From: Marifrigoribacter sp965178585
GTDB taxonomy: Bacteria > Bacteroidota > Bacteroidia > Flavobacteriales > Flavobacteriaceae
DNA: 64,000 nt
Assembly: GCA_965178585.1 (NCBI GenBank)
Contig: OZ238267.1
Location: 62,001-126,000, forward strand
Reading direction: 5' to 3'
Position numbers and translations under genes: made by a program. Below the pieces are notes generated by a model. That model did not search any database, had not been told where the DNA came from, and saw only the letters and a program-made list of their open reading frames with translations. Positions 17,744 to 27,051 of the stretch are shown here, one piece after another. Every line of letters starts with the position of its first letter. Position 1 is the stretch's first letter.

Positions 17744-18790
17744 CTAATTTAAATAACTTTCAATAACTTTATTAAAAACTACCTCATTACTAAAAACTTG
17801 AAAGCTTTTAAAAGCTCTATTACGATAATCAAGGTAGTTTTCTTTGTTAAATGATAAAATAGCTTGTTCCAATTGTTTTTCGTCTTTTATGTTTATTAAA
17901 ACACCATTAACTTCATTAGTTATGATTTCTGGTAAGGCTTTCCAATTTGTTGTAATTACAGGTATACCTATTGCAAGGCTTTCAATTATAATTCCTGGGT
18001 AACCTTCACCATTAAAATAGGAAGGTAACATTAATACATCGTATTTAGACAATGTTGAAATTACTTCATCGGGATGTAATAAGCCTTTATAAACAGCCCT
18101 TTTATTTTTAAAATAATCAATTTCATAATGCCTATCATCTATGGGGCCATATATGTCTATACAATAATCTTTCGGTAAATTTATCGCTGCATTTAGTATT
18201 TCGTTTATTCCTTTTTCAGGGATTACCCTTGATATAAAAACAAATTTTTTATTGAATGTCTTTGCTTTTATTTGATGAGTTATTGCCTTTCTTGAATTAG
18301 GTAGCCAAACAATATTTTTAATTTTTTCTTTTTCAAAAAACTCAATCATTTGTAGTGTTTCAAAAAATATGGTATCCGATTTTAAAATTGTTTTTTTTAA
18401 AATTTGTCTTGCTAATTTTGGTGCTTTTTCATATTGTTCATGAAAGTTACCACCAAAGAAATGATAAACAATTTTTTTATTAAATAACTTGGCCCAAAGC
18501 CATAAAAATGGAGCTATAATAAAATGAAAATCTTTTGTTCCATGAAAGCTAACTACATCAAACTTAATAATGTTAAATGGGAATCTAAACAACCACAAAA
18601 AATAATCTATTAGTTGTAATTTATTTCTCCAAAAGAATCGAATTTGAGAATGCTTTATATCTATTCTATCATCTAGAAGAAGAAAATCTAAGATGTTTTT
18701 TGCTAAAACAGTAGCGCCTCCAATTGATCGCTCCTGATTTTCAACAGGAATGTTCGCGAAAAAGATGACCCTTTGTTTTTTATTCTTCAT
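17744..18790 (-). CDS. Glycosyltransferase family 4
   Basis: A 348-residue GT-B enzyme. The N-terminal half includes SIGGATVLAKNILDFL and a Rossmann fold; the C-terminal half has FVFISRVIPEKGINEIL, DVLMLPSYFNGEGYPGII and ESLAIGIPVITTNWKALPE, the GT4 EX7E region. It adds a sugar to the lipid-linked repeat on the cytoplasmic side. It lies between the SGNH-like gene (4 bp) and the third polymerase-like gene (11-bp overlap), so it is surely co-transcribed with them. Donor sugar unknown. Confidence 0.9.
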   Translation of the reverse strand: MKNKKQRVIFFANIPVENQERSIGGATVLAKNILDFLLLDDRIDIKHSQIRFFWRNKLQLIDYFLWLFRFPFNIIKFDVVSFHGTKDFHFIIAPFLWLWAKLFNKKIVYHFFGGNFHEQYEKAPKLARQILKKTILKSDTIFFETLQMIEFFEKEKIKNIVWLPNSRKAITHQIKAKTFNKKFVFISRVIPEKGINEILNAAINLPKDYCIDIYGPIDDRHYEIDYFKNKRAVYKGLLHPDEVISTLSKYDVLMLPSYFNGEGYPGIIIESLAIGIPVITTNWKALPEIITNEVNGVLINIKDEKQLEQAILSFNKENYLDYRNRAFKSFQVFSNEVVFNKVIESYLN

Positions 18791-19994
18791 TATAATTTAG
18801 AATTGGATAAACAAAAATAAGGGAGAAAAGTAAGTATTCTAAGTTATTTAAAGAAAAGGAAAAAAGCATATCAAAAAACAAACAAAAATAGATGGCCAAA
18901 ACAAGCATCATGTTTTTGTTAATTTTAGTTTTTAATAAGGGTGTAATTAACACAAAAAAATAGATTAAACCTCCTACAATGCCCATTTCAACGAACAAAT
19001 GAGGAGGATAGGTGTCTGTTGTAGGTAAATTTAACCAAGCAGTATCGTACCAATTAAAGTTAACCTCACTATAAAATGGGGAATTATATTTAGTAGAAGC
19101 TGGGCCTCCAAATGCACCAACCCCTCTTCCAAAAAAATTAAAATTGGCAAATTCATTAAACATTACTCTATAGGATTCACTACGTGCAGAATTCCCTTTT
19201 GTAATGTACAATTGAATACGTAAAATTAAATTCTCTACAAACAAGTTAATTTTGGTTGGATAAGTAAAATAAACTCCGACAATTAATAATAAAATATATC
19301 CAGCAATTTTATAAACTTTTTTATAGTAATATACTGCCAACACAATTAAGAAGGCTCCAAATGCTTTAAATGAAATACTTCCTAATAAACCAAAAAGAGT
19401 AATCCCTAATAATATATTTTTATACTTTCCAGTATAATATTTATTTAAAATGAAAAAGGCTATCATGTTAAAGAAACCAAAGAAACCAAAGAATACTACG
19501 GTTCCGGTTGCTCTTAATATTCCTGCCGTTTTATTAACCCACCTGTGCCCATCTGAGGTAGTATAATAAAACCATTGAACTCCTCCTTGATACCAATAAT
19601 AATAATTAAATAATTGTGTGATAAAATTTATAATTACAAATGCAATTATAAATGCAATTAAAACCTTAAAATGTTTTTTAATTGAATAACTATAAAACAA
19701 GACAACAATTGGGAAGAGGTACCTAATCCCATCATCCAAGCCCGCTTTAATATTAAAAGATATTAGTATTCCATAAATCAATAAAGGAATAAAAAATAAT
19801 GTTGAAAAAAATAAATTTTTATTAAACTTTTGGTTAATAACAATATAACTCAACATATATAAAAATGCCCCTAGTTTTAACAAAGATGACATTCCTTTAT
19901 TAAAAGCTGTTAGTGTAGAGCCTACATATACTAATATAAAAGGAAGTAATATTAAAAAATTTATGATATATTTTTTCGATATTGTTAACTTCAT
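18780..19994 (-). CDS. O-antigen polymerase-like membrane protein (third of three)
   Basis: A 404-residue protein with roughly ten to eleven helices and a large external loop near residues 265-325 that contains ARSESYRVMFNEF, GRGVGAFGG and YPPHLFVEMGIVGGLIYF. The loop layout fits Wzy-type polymerases and is unlike the HNQ signature of the two ligase-like proteins in the locus, which makes this the better candidate for the actual repeat-unit polymerase. Its end overlaps the following GT4 gene by 11 bp, and the flippase gene lies 22 bp upstream. Confidence 0.72.
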   Translation of the reverse strand: MKLTISKKYIINFLILLPFILVYVGSTLTAFNKGMSSLLKLGAFLYMLSYIVINQKFNKNLFFSTLFFIPLLIYGILISFNIKAGLDDGIRYLFPIVVLFYSYSIKKHFKVLIAFIIAFVIINFITQLFNYYYWYQGGVQWFYYTTSDGHRWVNKTAGILRATGTVVFFGFFGFFNMIAFFILNKYYTGKYKNILLGITLFGLLGSISFKAFGAFLIVLAVYYYKKVYKIAGYILLLIVGVYFTYPTKINLFVENLILRIQLYITKGNSARSESYRVMFNEFANFNFFGRGVGAFGGPASTKYNSPFYSEVNFNWYDTAWLNLPTTDTYPPHLFVEMGIVGGLIYFFVLITPLLKTKINKNMMLVLAIYFCLFFDMLFSFSLNNLEYLLFSLIFVYPILNYNEE

Positions 19995-20016
19995 TTTAAT
20001 TGTTCTAAATATTTTA

Positions 20017-21204
20017 TTAGCTTTTAATTACTAAACCTCTGTTTATTTTAATCAGAATTAAATATCTAACAAATAAACTAATTGCACTAGCTAAGGCTAC
20101 TCCATTAATTCCCAGATTTGAATACATAAAATAACAGAGTAAAATATTTAATAGTAGCATAGAAACGTTGACTATTAGGTTCTCTTTAAATTTTTTATAA
20201 ATCAGCAAATTAGTTCCAAATGATGTAGATAAGGCATGAAATATTTTAGCTACTAAAATAATAAGGAAAAGTATCATAGTTCCCTTAAAGTCAATAAAAA
20301 AGCTTTCAGTTAGTATTTTAAAAAATACTATTAGAAATATGGTTGCTAAACCTACAAGGATTAATATTCTTCTGTTTAAAATTTTTAAGTGGCCACTTTG
20401 TTTTTTTAATTTTTCAATATCAACTTGAACTAATGTGAGTGGTATTAAAAGCAACATATTCGCTACGTTTAAAGAGAAACTAAAATCTGCAATATCAGTA
20501 TTTGCATTATCTGAAAGTAATTTTATGATAAATATATCTGTATATAAAAACATTAGGTTAGCAAAGTTGCTAATTACTAAAGTTGATGAACTAATTAATA
20601 GCTTCTTAAATAATCTCCAATATTTTTTCGCTTTAACTTTTACTATTTTTTGATTAAAAAACTCATAAGCAATATAGATTAAAGCTAAAGGTGATAATAT
20701 ATAAGTTGTAACCACATAAGCCGCTCCAGTAACATCAAAATAGTAGATGGACACAAAAAGAACAAGATAAAATAAAATGGAAATGATGATCTTGTAAAAA
20801 GAAGCATAATTACTACCTTTCATTACTAATAAATATGCTGGTGTAATACCACCATTAAAGAAAAGAGCATAAAAAATAAAAGGAATTAATAAAAATATCC
20901 AATTAAGTAATCCTAAAAAAAGCAATGACACAAAAGCTATAAAAAACACAAATAGCACACTCAAAAAATAAAAGTATAATTTACTTTCTTTGCTTTTTGT
21001 ATAACTTATTATAAGAGCAGGAAAACCAAAAGCAAATACTGAAGATCCTACCTCAATAAGCTTTTTATAATATTCTAATTCACCATAATTATCTTTTGAA
21101 AGGTAATGAGCTGCAAAAAAAAGGACTAAATATTCTAGGGCCCTAGTAGCAATAATGGATCCTCCAAATATTAAATAGTTTTTATTTATTAAATTTTTTA
21201 GCAA
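20017..21204 (-). CDS. Wzx-type polysaccharide flippase
   Basis: A 395-residue integral membrane protein with about twelve helices, starting LKNLINKNYLIFGGSIIATRA and sharing the pattern of the MATE/MOP polysaccharide transporters (helix-loop YLSKDNYGELEYYK near the first pair, and a C-terminal GINGVALASAISLFVRY). It would move the undecaprenyl-linked repeat unit across the inner membrane for polymerisation by a Wzy protein. The start is TTG, with no upstream ATG before an in-frame stop. A 12-bp direct repeat of low complexity lies just upstream. Confidence 0.82.
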   Translation of the reverse strand: MLKNLINKNYLIFGGSIIATRALEYLVLFFAAHYLSKDNYGELEYYKKLIEVGSSVFAFGFPALIISYTKSKESKLYFYFLSVLFVFFIAFVSLLFLGLLNWIFLLIPFIFYALFFNGGITPAYLLVMKGSNYASFYKIIISILFYLVLFVSIYYFDVTGAAYVVTTYILSPLALIYIAYEFFNQKIVKVKAKKYWRLFKKLLISSSTLVISNFANLMFLYTDIFIIKLLSDNANTDIADFSFSLNVANMLLLIPLTLVQVDIEKLKKQSGHLKILNRRILILVGLATIFLIVFFKILTESFFIDFKGTMILFLIILVAKIFHALSTSFGTNLLIYKKFKENLIVNVSMLLLNILLCYFMYSNLGINGVALASAISLFVRYLILIKINRGLVIKS

Positions 21205-21291
21205 CTCGTTTTTAAATTATTTAATATTCTCGATTTTAAATTATTGAAACAAAATACTATTAGGGTAATTTAATACATCTAAGCTCAACAT

Positions 21292-22263
21292 TTAAATTTG
21301 AAGGTTATCTTTACTCGCCCATACCTTATCAAAACTAATTACTTTTTTTTGTGTATTAGAAATAGGTAATCCACAGTCCCACCAGCCCCATTTGTAAATA
21401 CCAATTTTCAAATACATTTTATAGTTTTTCGATATATTTTTACCTATAATTGTCTGTATCATATTTCCATCTCGCCAAACTTCAACAAGTCCTTTTTTAT
21501 CTTTATTAGATAACACTAAATGCATCTTCCAATCAACCCATTTGTTTTTTTCAACAGCTCCCAAGTCGTATAACTCTCTTTTACCATCGTTGTTTTTAAT
21601 AACAGCTAAAAAGAACCTGCCTTCAATAATTATTACTGCAATTGGAGGGTATTTTGCATCTTTACCAGTGACATGAAATTGAGTTACAATTTCTAGATTT
21701 TTTACATCATCCAATTCAAATTCTTCATCTATTAACATTCTTAACCCAAACCAATGATCTTTTTTAGTCTTATATAGCTTTTTATTTTTTCCGTAAATAG
21801 CTATTTCATTTCGATTCATATGAGTTCTCCACTCATATAAATCCTTTTTTAATGGGCTGTCCTTACATCCTGAACAATAAAGTTTTTTTTTCTTATTATA
21901 CTTCCCTTCTAAATATGCATCTGTTTTTACATTATCATTTTTACTATCATCACAAGCATAACTTGCATAGAATTTTGGATTAACCTTATTAAGCTCAAAA
22001 CGTATTACTTTGTTATTGTTATCAAATGGATCTTGAGTGATAATTGTATTTTTAAATAACTCATCTTTACCAATAATACCATCCTCGTTAATATCTATAT
22101 TAGTAATAGCATGTTCTGTTCGCCAAAAACTAGTTTTAACTCTATTTTGAAATAAACTATCTAAAGTTTCGAAATTATCATAATTAAAATCATCATAAAA
22201 ATAAGTTTGAGAAATCCCATTGTAAGAAATTAATAATACTAAAACGCAGAGTATTCTTTTCAT
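21292..22263 (-). CDS. Secreted polysaccharide-lyase-like protein with an EF-hand loop
   Basis: A 323-residue protein with a signal peptide (MKRILCVLVLLISYNGISQ). A full EF-hand calcium loop, DINEDGIIGKDE, occupies residues 57-68. The remainder has the beta-sandwich motifs of the heparin-lyase-I-like family: WRTHMNRNEIAIYG, WFGLRMLIDEEF, PIAVIIIEGRFFLAVI, WVDWKMHLVLSNKDKKGLVE, VWRDG and MYLKIGIYKWGWWD. Family enzymes cleave uronic-acid polymers by beta-elimination. It is 6 bp downstream of wecC and inside the EPS operon, so the likely target is the organism's own polymer, for trimming, release or quality control. Activity is inferred, not shown. Confidence 0.75.
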   Translation of the reverse strand: MKRILCVLVLLISYNGISQTYFYDDFNYDNFETLDSLFQNRVKTSFWRTEHAITNIDINEDGIIGKDELFKNTIITQDPFDNNNKVIRFELNKVNPKFYASYACDDSKNDNVKTDAYLEGKYNKKKKLYCSGCKDSPLKKDLYEWRTHMNRNEIAIYGKNKKLYKTKKDHWFGLRMLIDEEFELDDVKNLEIVTQFHVTGKDAKYPPIAVIIIEGRFFLAVIKNNDGKRELYDLGAVEKNKWVDWKMHLVLSNKDKKGLVEVWRDGNMIQTIIGKNISKNYKMYLKIGIYKWGWWDCGLPISNTQKKVISFDKVWASKDNLQI

Positions 22264-22269
22264 AATGTA

Positions 22270-23475
22270 TTAATTCAATCCAACAAAATCTATAATTTTC
22301 TTATTAGCATCAATTTTAAGCCCCTTAAAATCAGAATGCCCAACAAGAAATACAATTATATCTGCTCGTTGTATCGCTTCAGAAACAGTAGTTAGTTCTT
22401 GATTTGTACTTGATTCAAGATTGGGCTCAACACTTATAACTTGGAAGCCATTTTTTTTGAGGGAATTATTAACATATAATGCAGGAGACTCTCTTAAATC
22501 ATCAATGTCTGGCTTAAAAGCTAGGCCCATACAAGCAATTATTGGATCTTTAGAGTTTTCAATTTTAAAAGCCAATGCTTTATTTTTTATTTTTTCTATA
22601 ACCCATTCCGTTTTATAATTATTTGTTTCTCTGGACTTTCTTATTAGAGGGCTTTCTTCAGGAAATTCCGAAACGATAAACCAAGGATCTACAGCAATAC
22701 AATGGCCACCAACTCCAGTTCCAGGGTTTAAAATATTAACTCTTGGATGTTTGTTTGCTAAAGCTATCATATCCCAAACATTAATGCCAGCCTTATCACA
22801 AATTATTGATAACTCGTTTGCAAAAGCAATTTGGTTGTCTCTTGATGAGTTTTCAACCAATTTAACCATTTCTGCTGTTTTGGCATTGGTTGGGTGTAAA
22901 GTTCCAACAACAAAATGTTTATAAAAAGCAATTGCTTTTTGAGTTGACTCTTCATCAATCCCACCAATAGCTCTATCGTTATGTTTTAATTCGTGTAAAA
23001 TATTACCCGGCAATACCCTTTCTGGGCAATAGGCTAAATAAATGTTCCCTTTTAATTCTGGTCGTTCATCAAAAATGAGTTTTTCCATTTTTCTTGTAGT
23101 TCCTACTGGACTGGTTGACTCTAAAATAACCAATGCTCCCTTTTTTAATGTTGGTATTATACTTTTAACAGCAGAAGCTACATAAGATAAGTCGGGCTCA
23201 TAGTCTCCTTTAAATGGCGTTGGAACCGCTATTAAATAAACATCCGATGAAATAGGTTTTATAGAAGCTTGTAAAAACCCTTCTTTAACAACTTTATGAA
23301 CTAAACCGTCTAAATCTGGTTCTACAATATGGATTTCTCCTTTATTTATGGTATCGACAACATTCTGTCGAATATCTATACCTGTAACTTTTAATCCTCT
23401 ACTTGCAATTAATGCCGCTGTTGGTAAGCCTATATATCCAAGGCCCATCATAACAACACTGGGTTTATTTTCCAT
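22270..23475 (-). CDS. wecC: UDP-N-acetyl-D-mannosaminuronate dehydrogenase
   Basis: A 401-residue UDP-sugar dehydrogenase: NAD site GLGYIGLPTA (11-20), LESTSPVGTTRKM, YCPERVLPGN (149-158) and the catalytic cysteine C259 in GTGVGGHCIAVDPWF. The CPERVLPG and GGHCIAVDP motifs are those of the WecC/Cap5O group that oxidises UDP-ManNAc to UDP-ManNAcA. It follows wecB by one base pair, which supplies the substrate. Together they indicate an N-acetylmannosaminuronic acid residue in the polymer. Confidence 0.94.
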   Translation of the reverse strand: MENKPSVVMMGLGYIGLPTAALIASRGLKVTGIDIRQNVVDTINKGEIHIVEPDLDGLVHKVVKEGFLQASIKPISSDVYLIAVPTPFKGDYEPDLSYVASAVKSIIPTLKKGALVILESTSPVGTTRKMEKLIFDERPELKGNIYLAYCPERVLPGNILHELKHNDRAIGGIDEESTQKAIAFYKHFVVGTLHPTNAKTAEMVKLVENSSRDNQIAFANELSIICDKAGINVWDMIALANKHPRVNILNPGTGVGGHCIAVDPWFIVSEFPEESPLIRKSRETNNYKTEWVIEKIKNKALAFKIENSKDPIIACMGLAFKPDIDDLRESPALYVNNSLKKNGFQVISVEPNLESSTNQELTTVSEAIQRADIIVFLVGHSDFKGLKIDANKKIIDFVGLN

Positions 23476-23476
23476 A

Positions 23477-24598
23477 TTATAATTCCTTAATAAAATTTAC
23501 AATTCGCGAGGTTGCTTTTCCGTCTCCATATGGATTATGAAGCATACTCATGCTGCTGTAATACGTTTTATCACTTATTAGTTTTTGTGTTTCTTTTATT
23601 ATTCTTTTTGTGTTAGTACCTACCAATATTACAGTTCCTTCTTCAACTGCTTCTGGGCGTTCTGTTGTATCTCTAGTTACTAGTACCGGCTTTCCTAAAC
23701 TTGGTGCTTCTTCCTGTATACCACCACTGTCAGTTATTATTAGATAGGATTTCTCCATCAACCAAATAAAAGCAGCATAAGCTAACGGTTTTACTAGAAC
23801 AATATTATCAATACCTGATAGAATTTCATATACAGGTTTTTCAACATTTGGGTTTAAATGCACCGGGTAAATTACCTGAGTATCTGGATTTTTTTCAGCA
23901 ATAACTTTTAATGCAGAACAAATATTTAATAGTCCCTGACCATGGTTTTCACGTCTATGTCCTGTTACTAAAATAATCTTTTTTTGAAAATCTAAAATTT
24001 CTTTTAGATTTTCAATTTCTGAATCGTTGAAGTTGGGTGTATTTACTTTTTCGATACTAAACAATAAAGCGTCTATTACTGTGTTGCCCGTTACAATTAC
24101 ATTTTTACTGTTTGTGTTTTCTTGCAATAAATTGTTCTGTGAAAGAACAGTTGGCGCAAAATGATAATCAGCTATCTTTCCTGTTAGCTGTCTATTAAAT
24201 TCTTCTGGAAAAGGGTATTTTCTATCAAAAGTTCTTAACCCAGCCTCAACATGACAAACTTTTGCGCCACTATAGAATGCGGCAATTCCAACTGCCATTG
24301 AAGTTGTGGTATCGCCGTGAACATAAACAAATTCAGGTTGTACCTCTTCTAAAACTGGTTTCATCCCTTCAATTATAGTAGCAGTTAGGCTATATAAATT
24401 TTGATTAGGTTTCATTACGTTTAAATCGTAATCAGGTTTGATTTCAAAAAATTCCAAAACCTGATCTAACATTTCTCTATGTTGTGCGGTAACGCAAACT
24501 TTTGTATTAACACTTTTTTCATTTTTAAAAGCTAAAACAAGTGGCGCCATTTTTATTGCTTCAGGTCGAGTTCCAAATACAATTAAATTCGTTTTCAT
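23477..24598 (-). CDS. wecB: UDP-N-acetylglucosamine 2-epimerase (non-hydrolysing)
   Basis: A 373-residue protein, normal for the family. It starts with NLIVFGTRPEAIKMAPLV and has YVHGDTTTSMA, CHVEAGLRT and IITDSGGIQEEAPSLGKP, the hallmarks of WecB/MnaA. It interconverts UDP-GlcNAc and UDP-ManNAc in the cytoplasm. Its tight coupling to wecC assigns it to ManNAcA synthesis for the EPS repeat. Confidence 0.96.
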   Translation of the reverse strand: MKTNLIVFGTRPEAIKMAPLVLAFKNEKSVNTKVCVTAQHREMLDQVLEFFEIKPDYDLNVMKPNQNLYSLTATIIEGMKPVLEEVQPEFVYVHGDTTTSMAVGIAAFYSGAKVCHVEAGLRTFDRKYPFPEEFNRQLTGKIADYHFAPTVLSQNNLLQENTNSKNVIVTGNTVIDALLFSIEKVNTPNFNDSEIENLKEILDFQKKIILVTGHRRENHGQGLLNICSALKVIAEKNPDTQVIYPVHLNPNVEKPVYEILSGIDNIVLVKPLAYAAFIWLMEKSYLIITDSGGIQEEAPSLGKPVLVTRDTTERPEAVEEGTVILVGTNTKRIIKETQKLISDKTYYSSMSMLHNPYGDGKATSRIVNFIKEL

Positions 24599-24635
24599 TA
24601 GGGGTTTATTTAAGTGCTTTACAAATTAAAATAAA

Positions 24636-25622
24636 TTAATTGCTAGGTTCTGAATTTGCAATTTTTCGTAGATAAAAATAAGCGTGTCTACAAAAAGAAA
24701 GGAATAAGAAAATAAACACTAATAATAAAGGGTAATAAATTATTTTATTACCTGACAATCCTTCGTCTTGTTCAATAATATTAGGTTTATTAACTATTAC
24801 TACTATGTCTTTTGCATAAACCAAAAATTTATTAAAATCTTCATTAATCTTTTGCAATTCTAATTTTCTATCAAATAATATATGAATACTAAAGTTTTTA
24901 TCAACTACAAATATTTGATCTGAGGGCGACAACATAGATTCATTCGTTTGATACGTGTCAATTACCTGATCAATTTGTTCTATACTTCTAACGTTCTTTG
25001 CAACTTGATCTTTTACATCATTAATTATAGCAACCTTTAATTCTTCAAGGATTTTATTACTATTAATATAGTTTATTGTTTTCCCTAATGTTTCTTTATT
25101 TGCAGTTTCTGATAAAGAAAACTCTAACTTATGATATTTATACTCAGAGTTAAATGTCTCATGTATTTTTACATCATTATCATCAAATTCTAAACTCTTT
25201 AATAATCCTTCTAGTTTTCTATCATTAATTTCATACTTATCTAAAATATCATTTAAATTAATGATTGGTGTTATTTCAATTTCTTTTATTTCAATACTAT
25301 CACCCTTTAAACCCATATTGGTAAAGAAAACCGAATCTTTTTCTTTTACCTTTTCATTAATTAAATCAATCTCACTGTAAACATAATCTACAGAACTAAA
25401 GTTTACTTTAATTAATGCTGTTGCTTTTTGACTTGGTTTATAGCTAGATTGAGATAAGAACCCTAAAATTACTCCTAACACTATTAAAATGATTACAATA
25501 ATCCATTTTTTTAATATAAAATCTATTGCTTTAAAAAATAATCTAACCCATCCTTTTAAAACTTCTTTAAGCCTATCAAAGACATAAATTAAATCTATTT
25601 CATCGTTTTTATGCTGTTCCAT
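24636..25622 (-). CDS. Wzz-like chain-length determinant protein
   Basis: A 328-residue protein with a membrane helix near residues 43-61 (WIIVIILIVLGVILGFL), then SQSSYKPSQKATALIKVNF, which is the Wzz-domain opening, a mainly helical periplasmic region of about 220 residues, and a second helix near the C-terminus (YYPLLLVFIFLFLSF). Both ends are cytoplasmic, as in polysaccharide co-polymerases. No Walker kinase domain is fused. It should set the modal chain length together with a Wzy polymerase. It sits between rmlD and wecB. Confidence 0.82.
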   Translation of the reverse strand: MEQHKNDEIDLIYVFDRLKEVLKGWVRLFFKAIDFILKKWIIVIILIVLGVILGFLSQSSYKPSQKATALIKVNFSSVDYVYSEIDLINEKVKEKDSVFFTNMGLKGDSIEIKEIEITPIINLNDILDKYEINDRKLEGLLKSLEFDDNDVKIHETFNSEYKYHKLEFSLSETANKETLGKTINYINSNKILEELKVAIINDVKDQVAKNVRSIEQIDQVIDTYQTNESMLSPSDQIFVVDKNFSIHILFDRKLELQKINEDFNKFLVYAKDIVVIVNKPNIIEQDEGLSGNKIIYYPLLLVFIFLFLSFCRHAYFYLRKIANSEPSN

Positions 25623-25652
25623 AATTAAATTTATTAAAAAGTGTTAATGGTT

Positions 25653-26495
25653 TTAAACTGTTAAAGATTGTAAGCTTCTTTTCCAGTCATTCGTAAATGT
25701 AGCATATATATTCTTATATTTATAATTATCCAATACACTATATTCTGGCCTTGCTGCAAAAGTACGGTAATAGTCCGTTTTTGCAAGGTTAGTTTCGGTT
25801 AATTGATGGGTTTGGAATAATATTTCCCTTGCAAAATCATACCATGTAGCTTCTCCTTGATTGCTAAAGTTATATATGCCATAATTTTTATTGTCAGATT
25901 TTATGATTGTGAGTATTGCCTCAGCCAAATCATTAGCATTGGTAGGGGTTCCGGTTTGTTCTGTAGTAACCGTTAAAGGTTTTCCTTCTTTTGCAAACCG
26001 TAAAACAGTATTGTAGAAATTATGACCATATTGAGAATACAACCAAGACGTTCTTATAATATAATAAGCATCACAAATATCTTGCACATACCTTTCTCCT
26101 TTTAATTTAGAGGCTCCATAAACATTTATTGGACAGGTAGCGTCTTCTTCAGTATAAGGAGTTCCTTTTTTGCCATCAAAAACATAATCGGTGGAAATCT
26201 GTATAAGTGTAGTATTGGCTTTTTTGCAATAGTTAGCTAAATACTTAACTCCTTCAGCGTTGGTTTGAAAAGCATTTTCTTTATCGCTTTCAGCCTTTTC
26301 AACATTGGTATAAGCTGCTGTATTGATACAATAATCAAAGTGATTGCCTTTAAATATATTTGAAACCGAAGTTTCATCTTCAATATTTAACTCCTTTCTT
26401 GAGGCAAATAAAAAATTGAATTCTGGATAATTAAAAGATGCATCTTTAATACATTTTCCTAATTGTCCATTGGCACCTGTTACTAATATATTCAT
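25653..26495 (-). CDS. rmlD: dTDP-4-dehydrorhamnose reductase
   Basis: A 280-residue SDR with NAD(P) motif ITGANGQLG-like (NILVTGANGQLGKC), STDYVFDGKKGTPYTEED, and catalytic Y-xxx-K in VYGASKLKGE. RmlD reduces dTDP-4-keto-L-rhamnose to dTDP-L-rhamnose with NADPH. It overlaps rmlC by 4 bp and closes an rmlB-A-C-D order. Confidence 0.96.
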   Translation of the reverse strand: MNILVTGANGQLGKCIKDASFNYPEFNFLFASRKELNIEDETSVSNIFKGNHFDYCINTAAYTNVEKAESDKENAFQTNAEGVKYLANYCKKANTTLIQISTDYVFDGKKGTPYTEEDATCPINVYGASKLKGERYVQDICDAYYIIRTSWLYSQYGHNFYNTVLRFAKEGKPLTVTTEQTGTPTNANDLAEAILTIIKSDNKNYGIYNFSNQGEATWYDFAREILFQTHQLTETNLAKTDYYRTFAARPEYSVLDNYKYKNIYATFTNDWKRSLQSLTV

Positions 26496-27040
26496 TCTGC
26501 TGTTGCTTCTAAAAAAGAGGGGAGGATTTGATCTTTTTCTGAAATTATCAATTTATCATTTGGAAGATGCCAATCTAGTTGTAAGGTTGCGTCATTATAA
26601 ATGATTCCTCTTTCTGAAACTTTATCGTAAAAATTATCGCATTTATAGGCGAATTTTGATTTTTGAGATAAGGTAATAAACCCATGTGCAAATCCTCTTG
26701 GTACAAACAATTGTTTTTGTTCAATATCATCTAATACAATTGAAAAGTGCTTTCCAAAAGTTTCTGAATTTTTTCTTAAATCTACAACAATATCTAATAT
26801 GCTTCCTTCCACAGCTCTAACTAATTTAGCCTGTGCCATTTTGCCCACTTGGTAATGCAATCCTCTTAAAACCCCATAACTAGAGGTGGATTGATTGTCC
26901 TGAACAAAGTTTACTTTCTTTCCTGTAACTTTTTCAAAAAGAATCTCATTAAAAGTTTCATAAAAAGTACCTCGTTCATCTTTAAAAATAGTAGGGGTTA
27001 AAACAAAGCAATCTTTTAAAGGAGTATGTTGAATTTTCAT
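26492..27040 (-). CDS. rmlC: dTDP-4-dehydrorhamnose 3,5-epimerase
   Basis: A 182-residue cupin-fold enzyme of normal length. It has the family segments FKDERGTFYETFNE, FVQDNQSTSSYGVLRGLHYQ (with the catalytic histidine) and LFVPRGFAHGF. It epimerises dTDP-4-keto-6-deoxyglucose at C3 and C5. Part of the rml set, with a 4-bp overlap with rmlD and 11 bp from rmlA. Confidence 0.97.
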   Translation of the reverse strand: MKIQHTPLKDCFVLTPTIFKDERGTFYETFNEILFEKVTGKKVNFVQDNQSTSSYGVLRGLHYQVGKMAQAKLVRAVEGSILDIVVDLRKNSETFGKHFSIVLDDIEQKQLFVPRGFAHGFITLSQKSKFAYKCDNFYDKVSERGIIYNDATLQLDWHLPNDKLIISEKDQILPSFLEATAE

Positions 27041-27051
27041 TAAATTATCTT

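Noticed and set aside
21210..21245. 12-bp direct repeat TTTTAAATTATT upstream of the flippase gene
   Set aside because: Low-complexity AT sequence in an AT-rich genome; two copies are not evidence of an operator.
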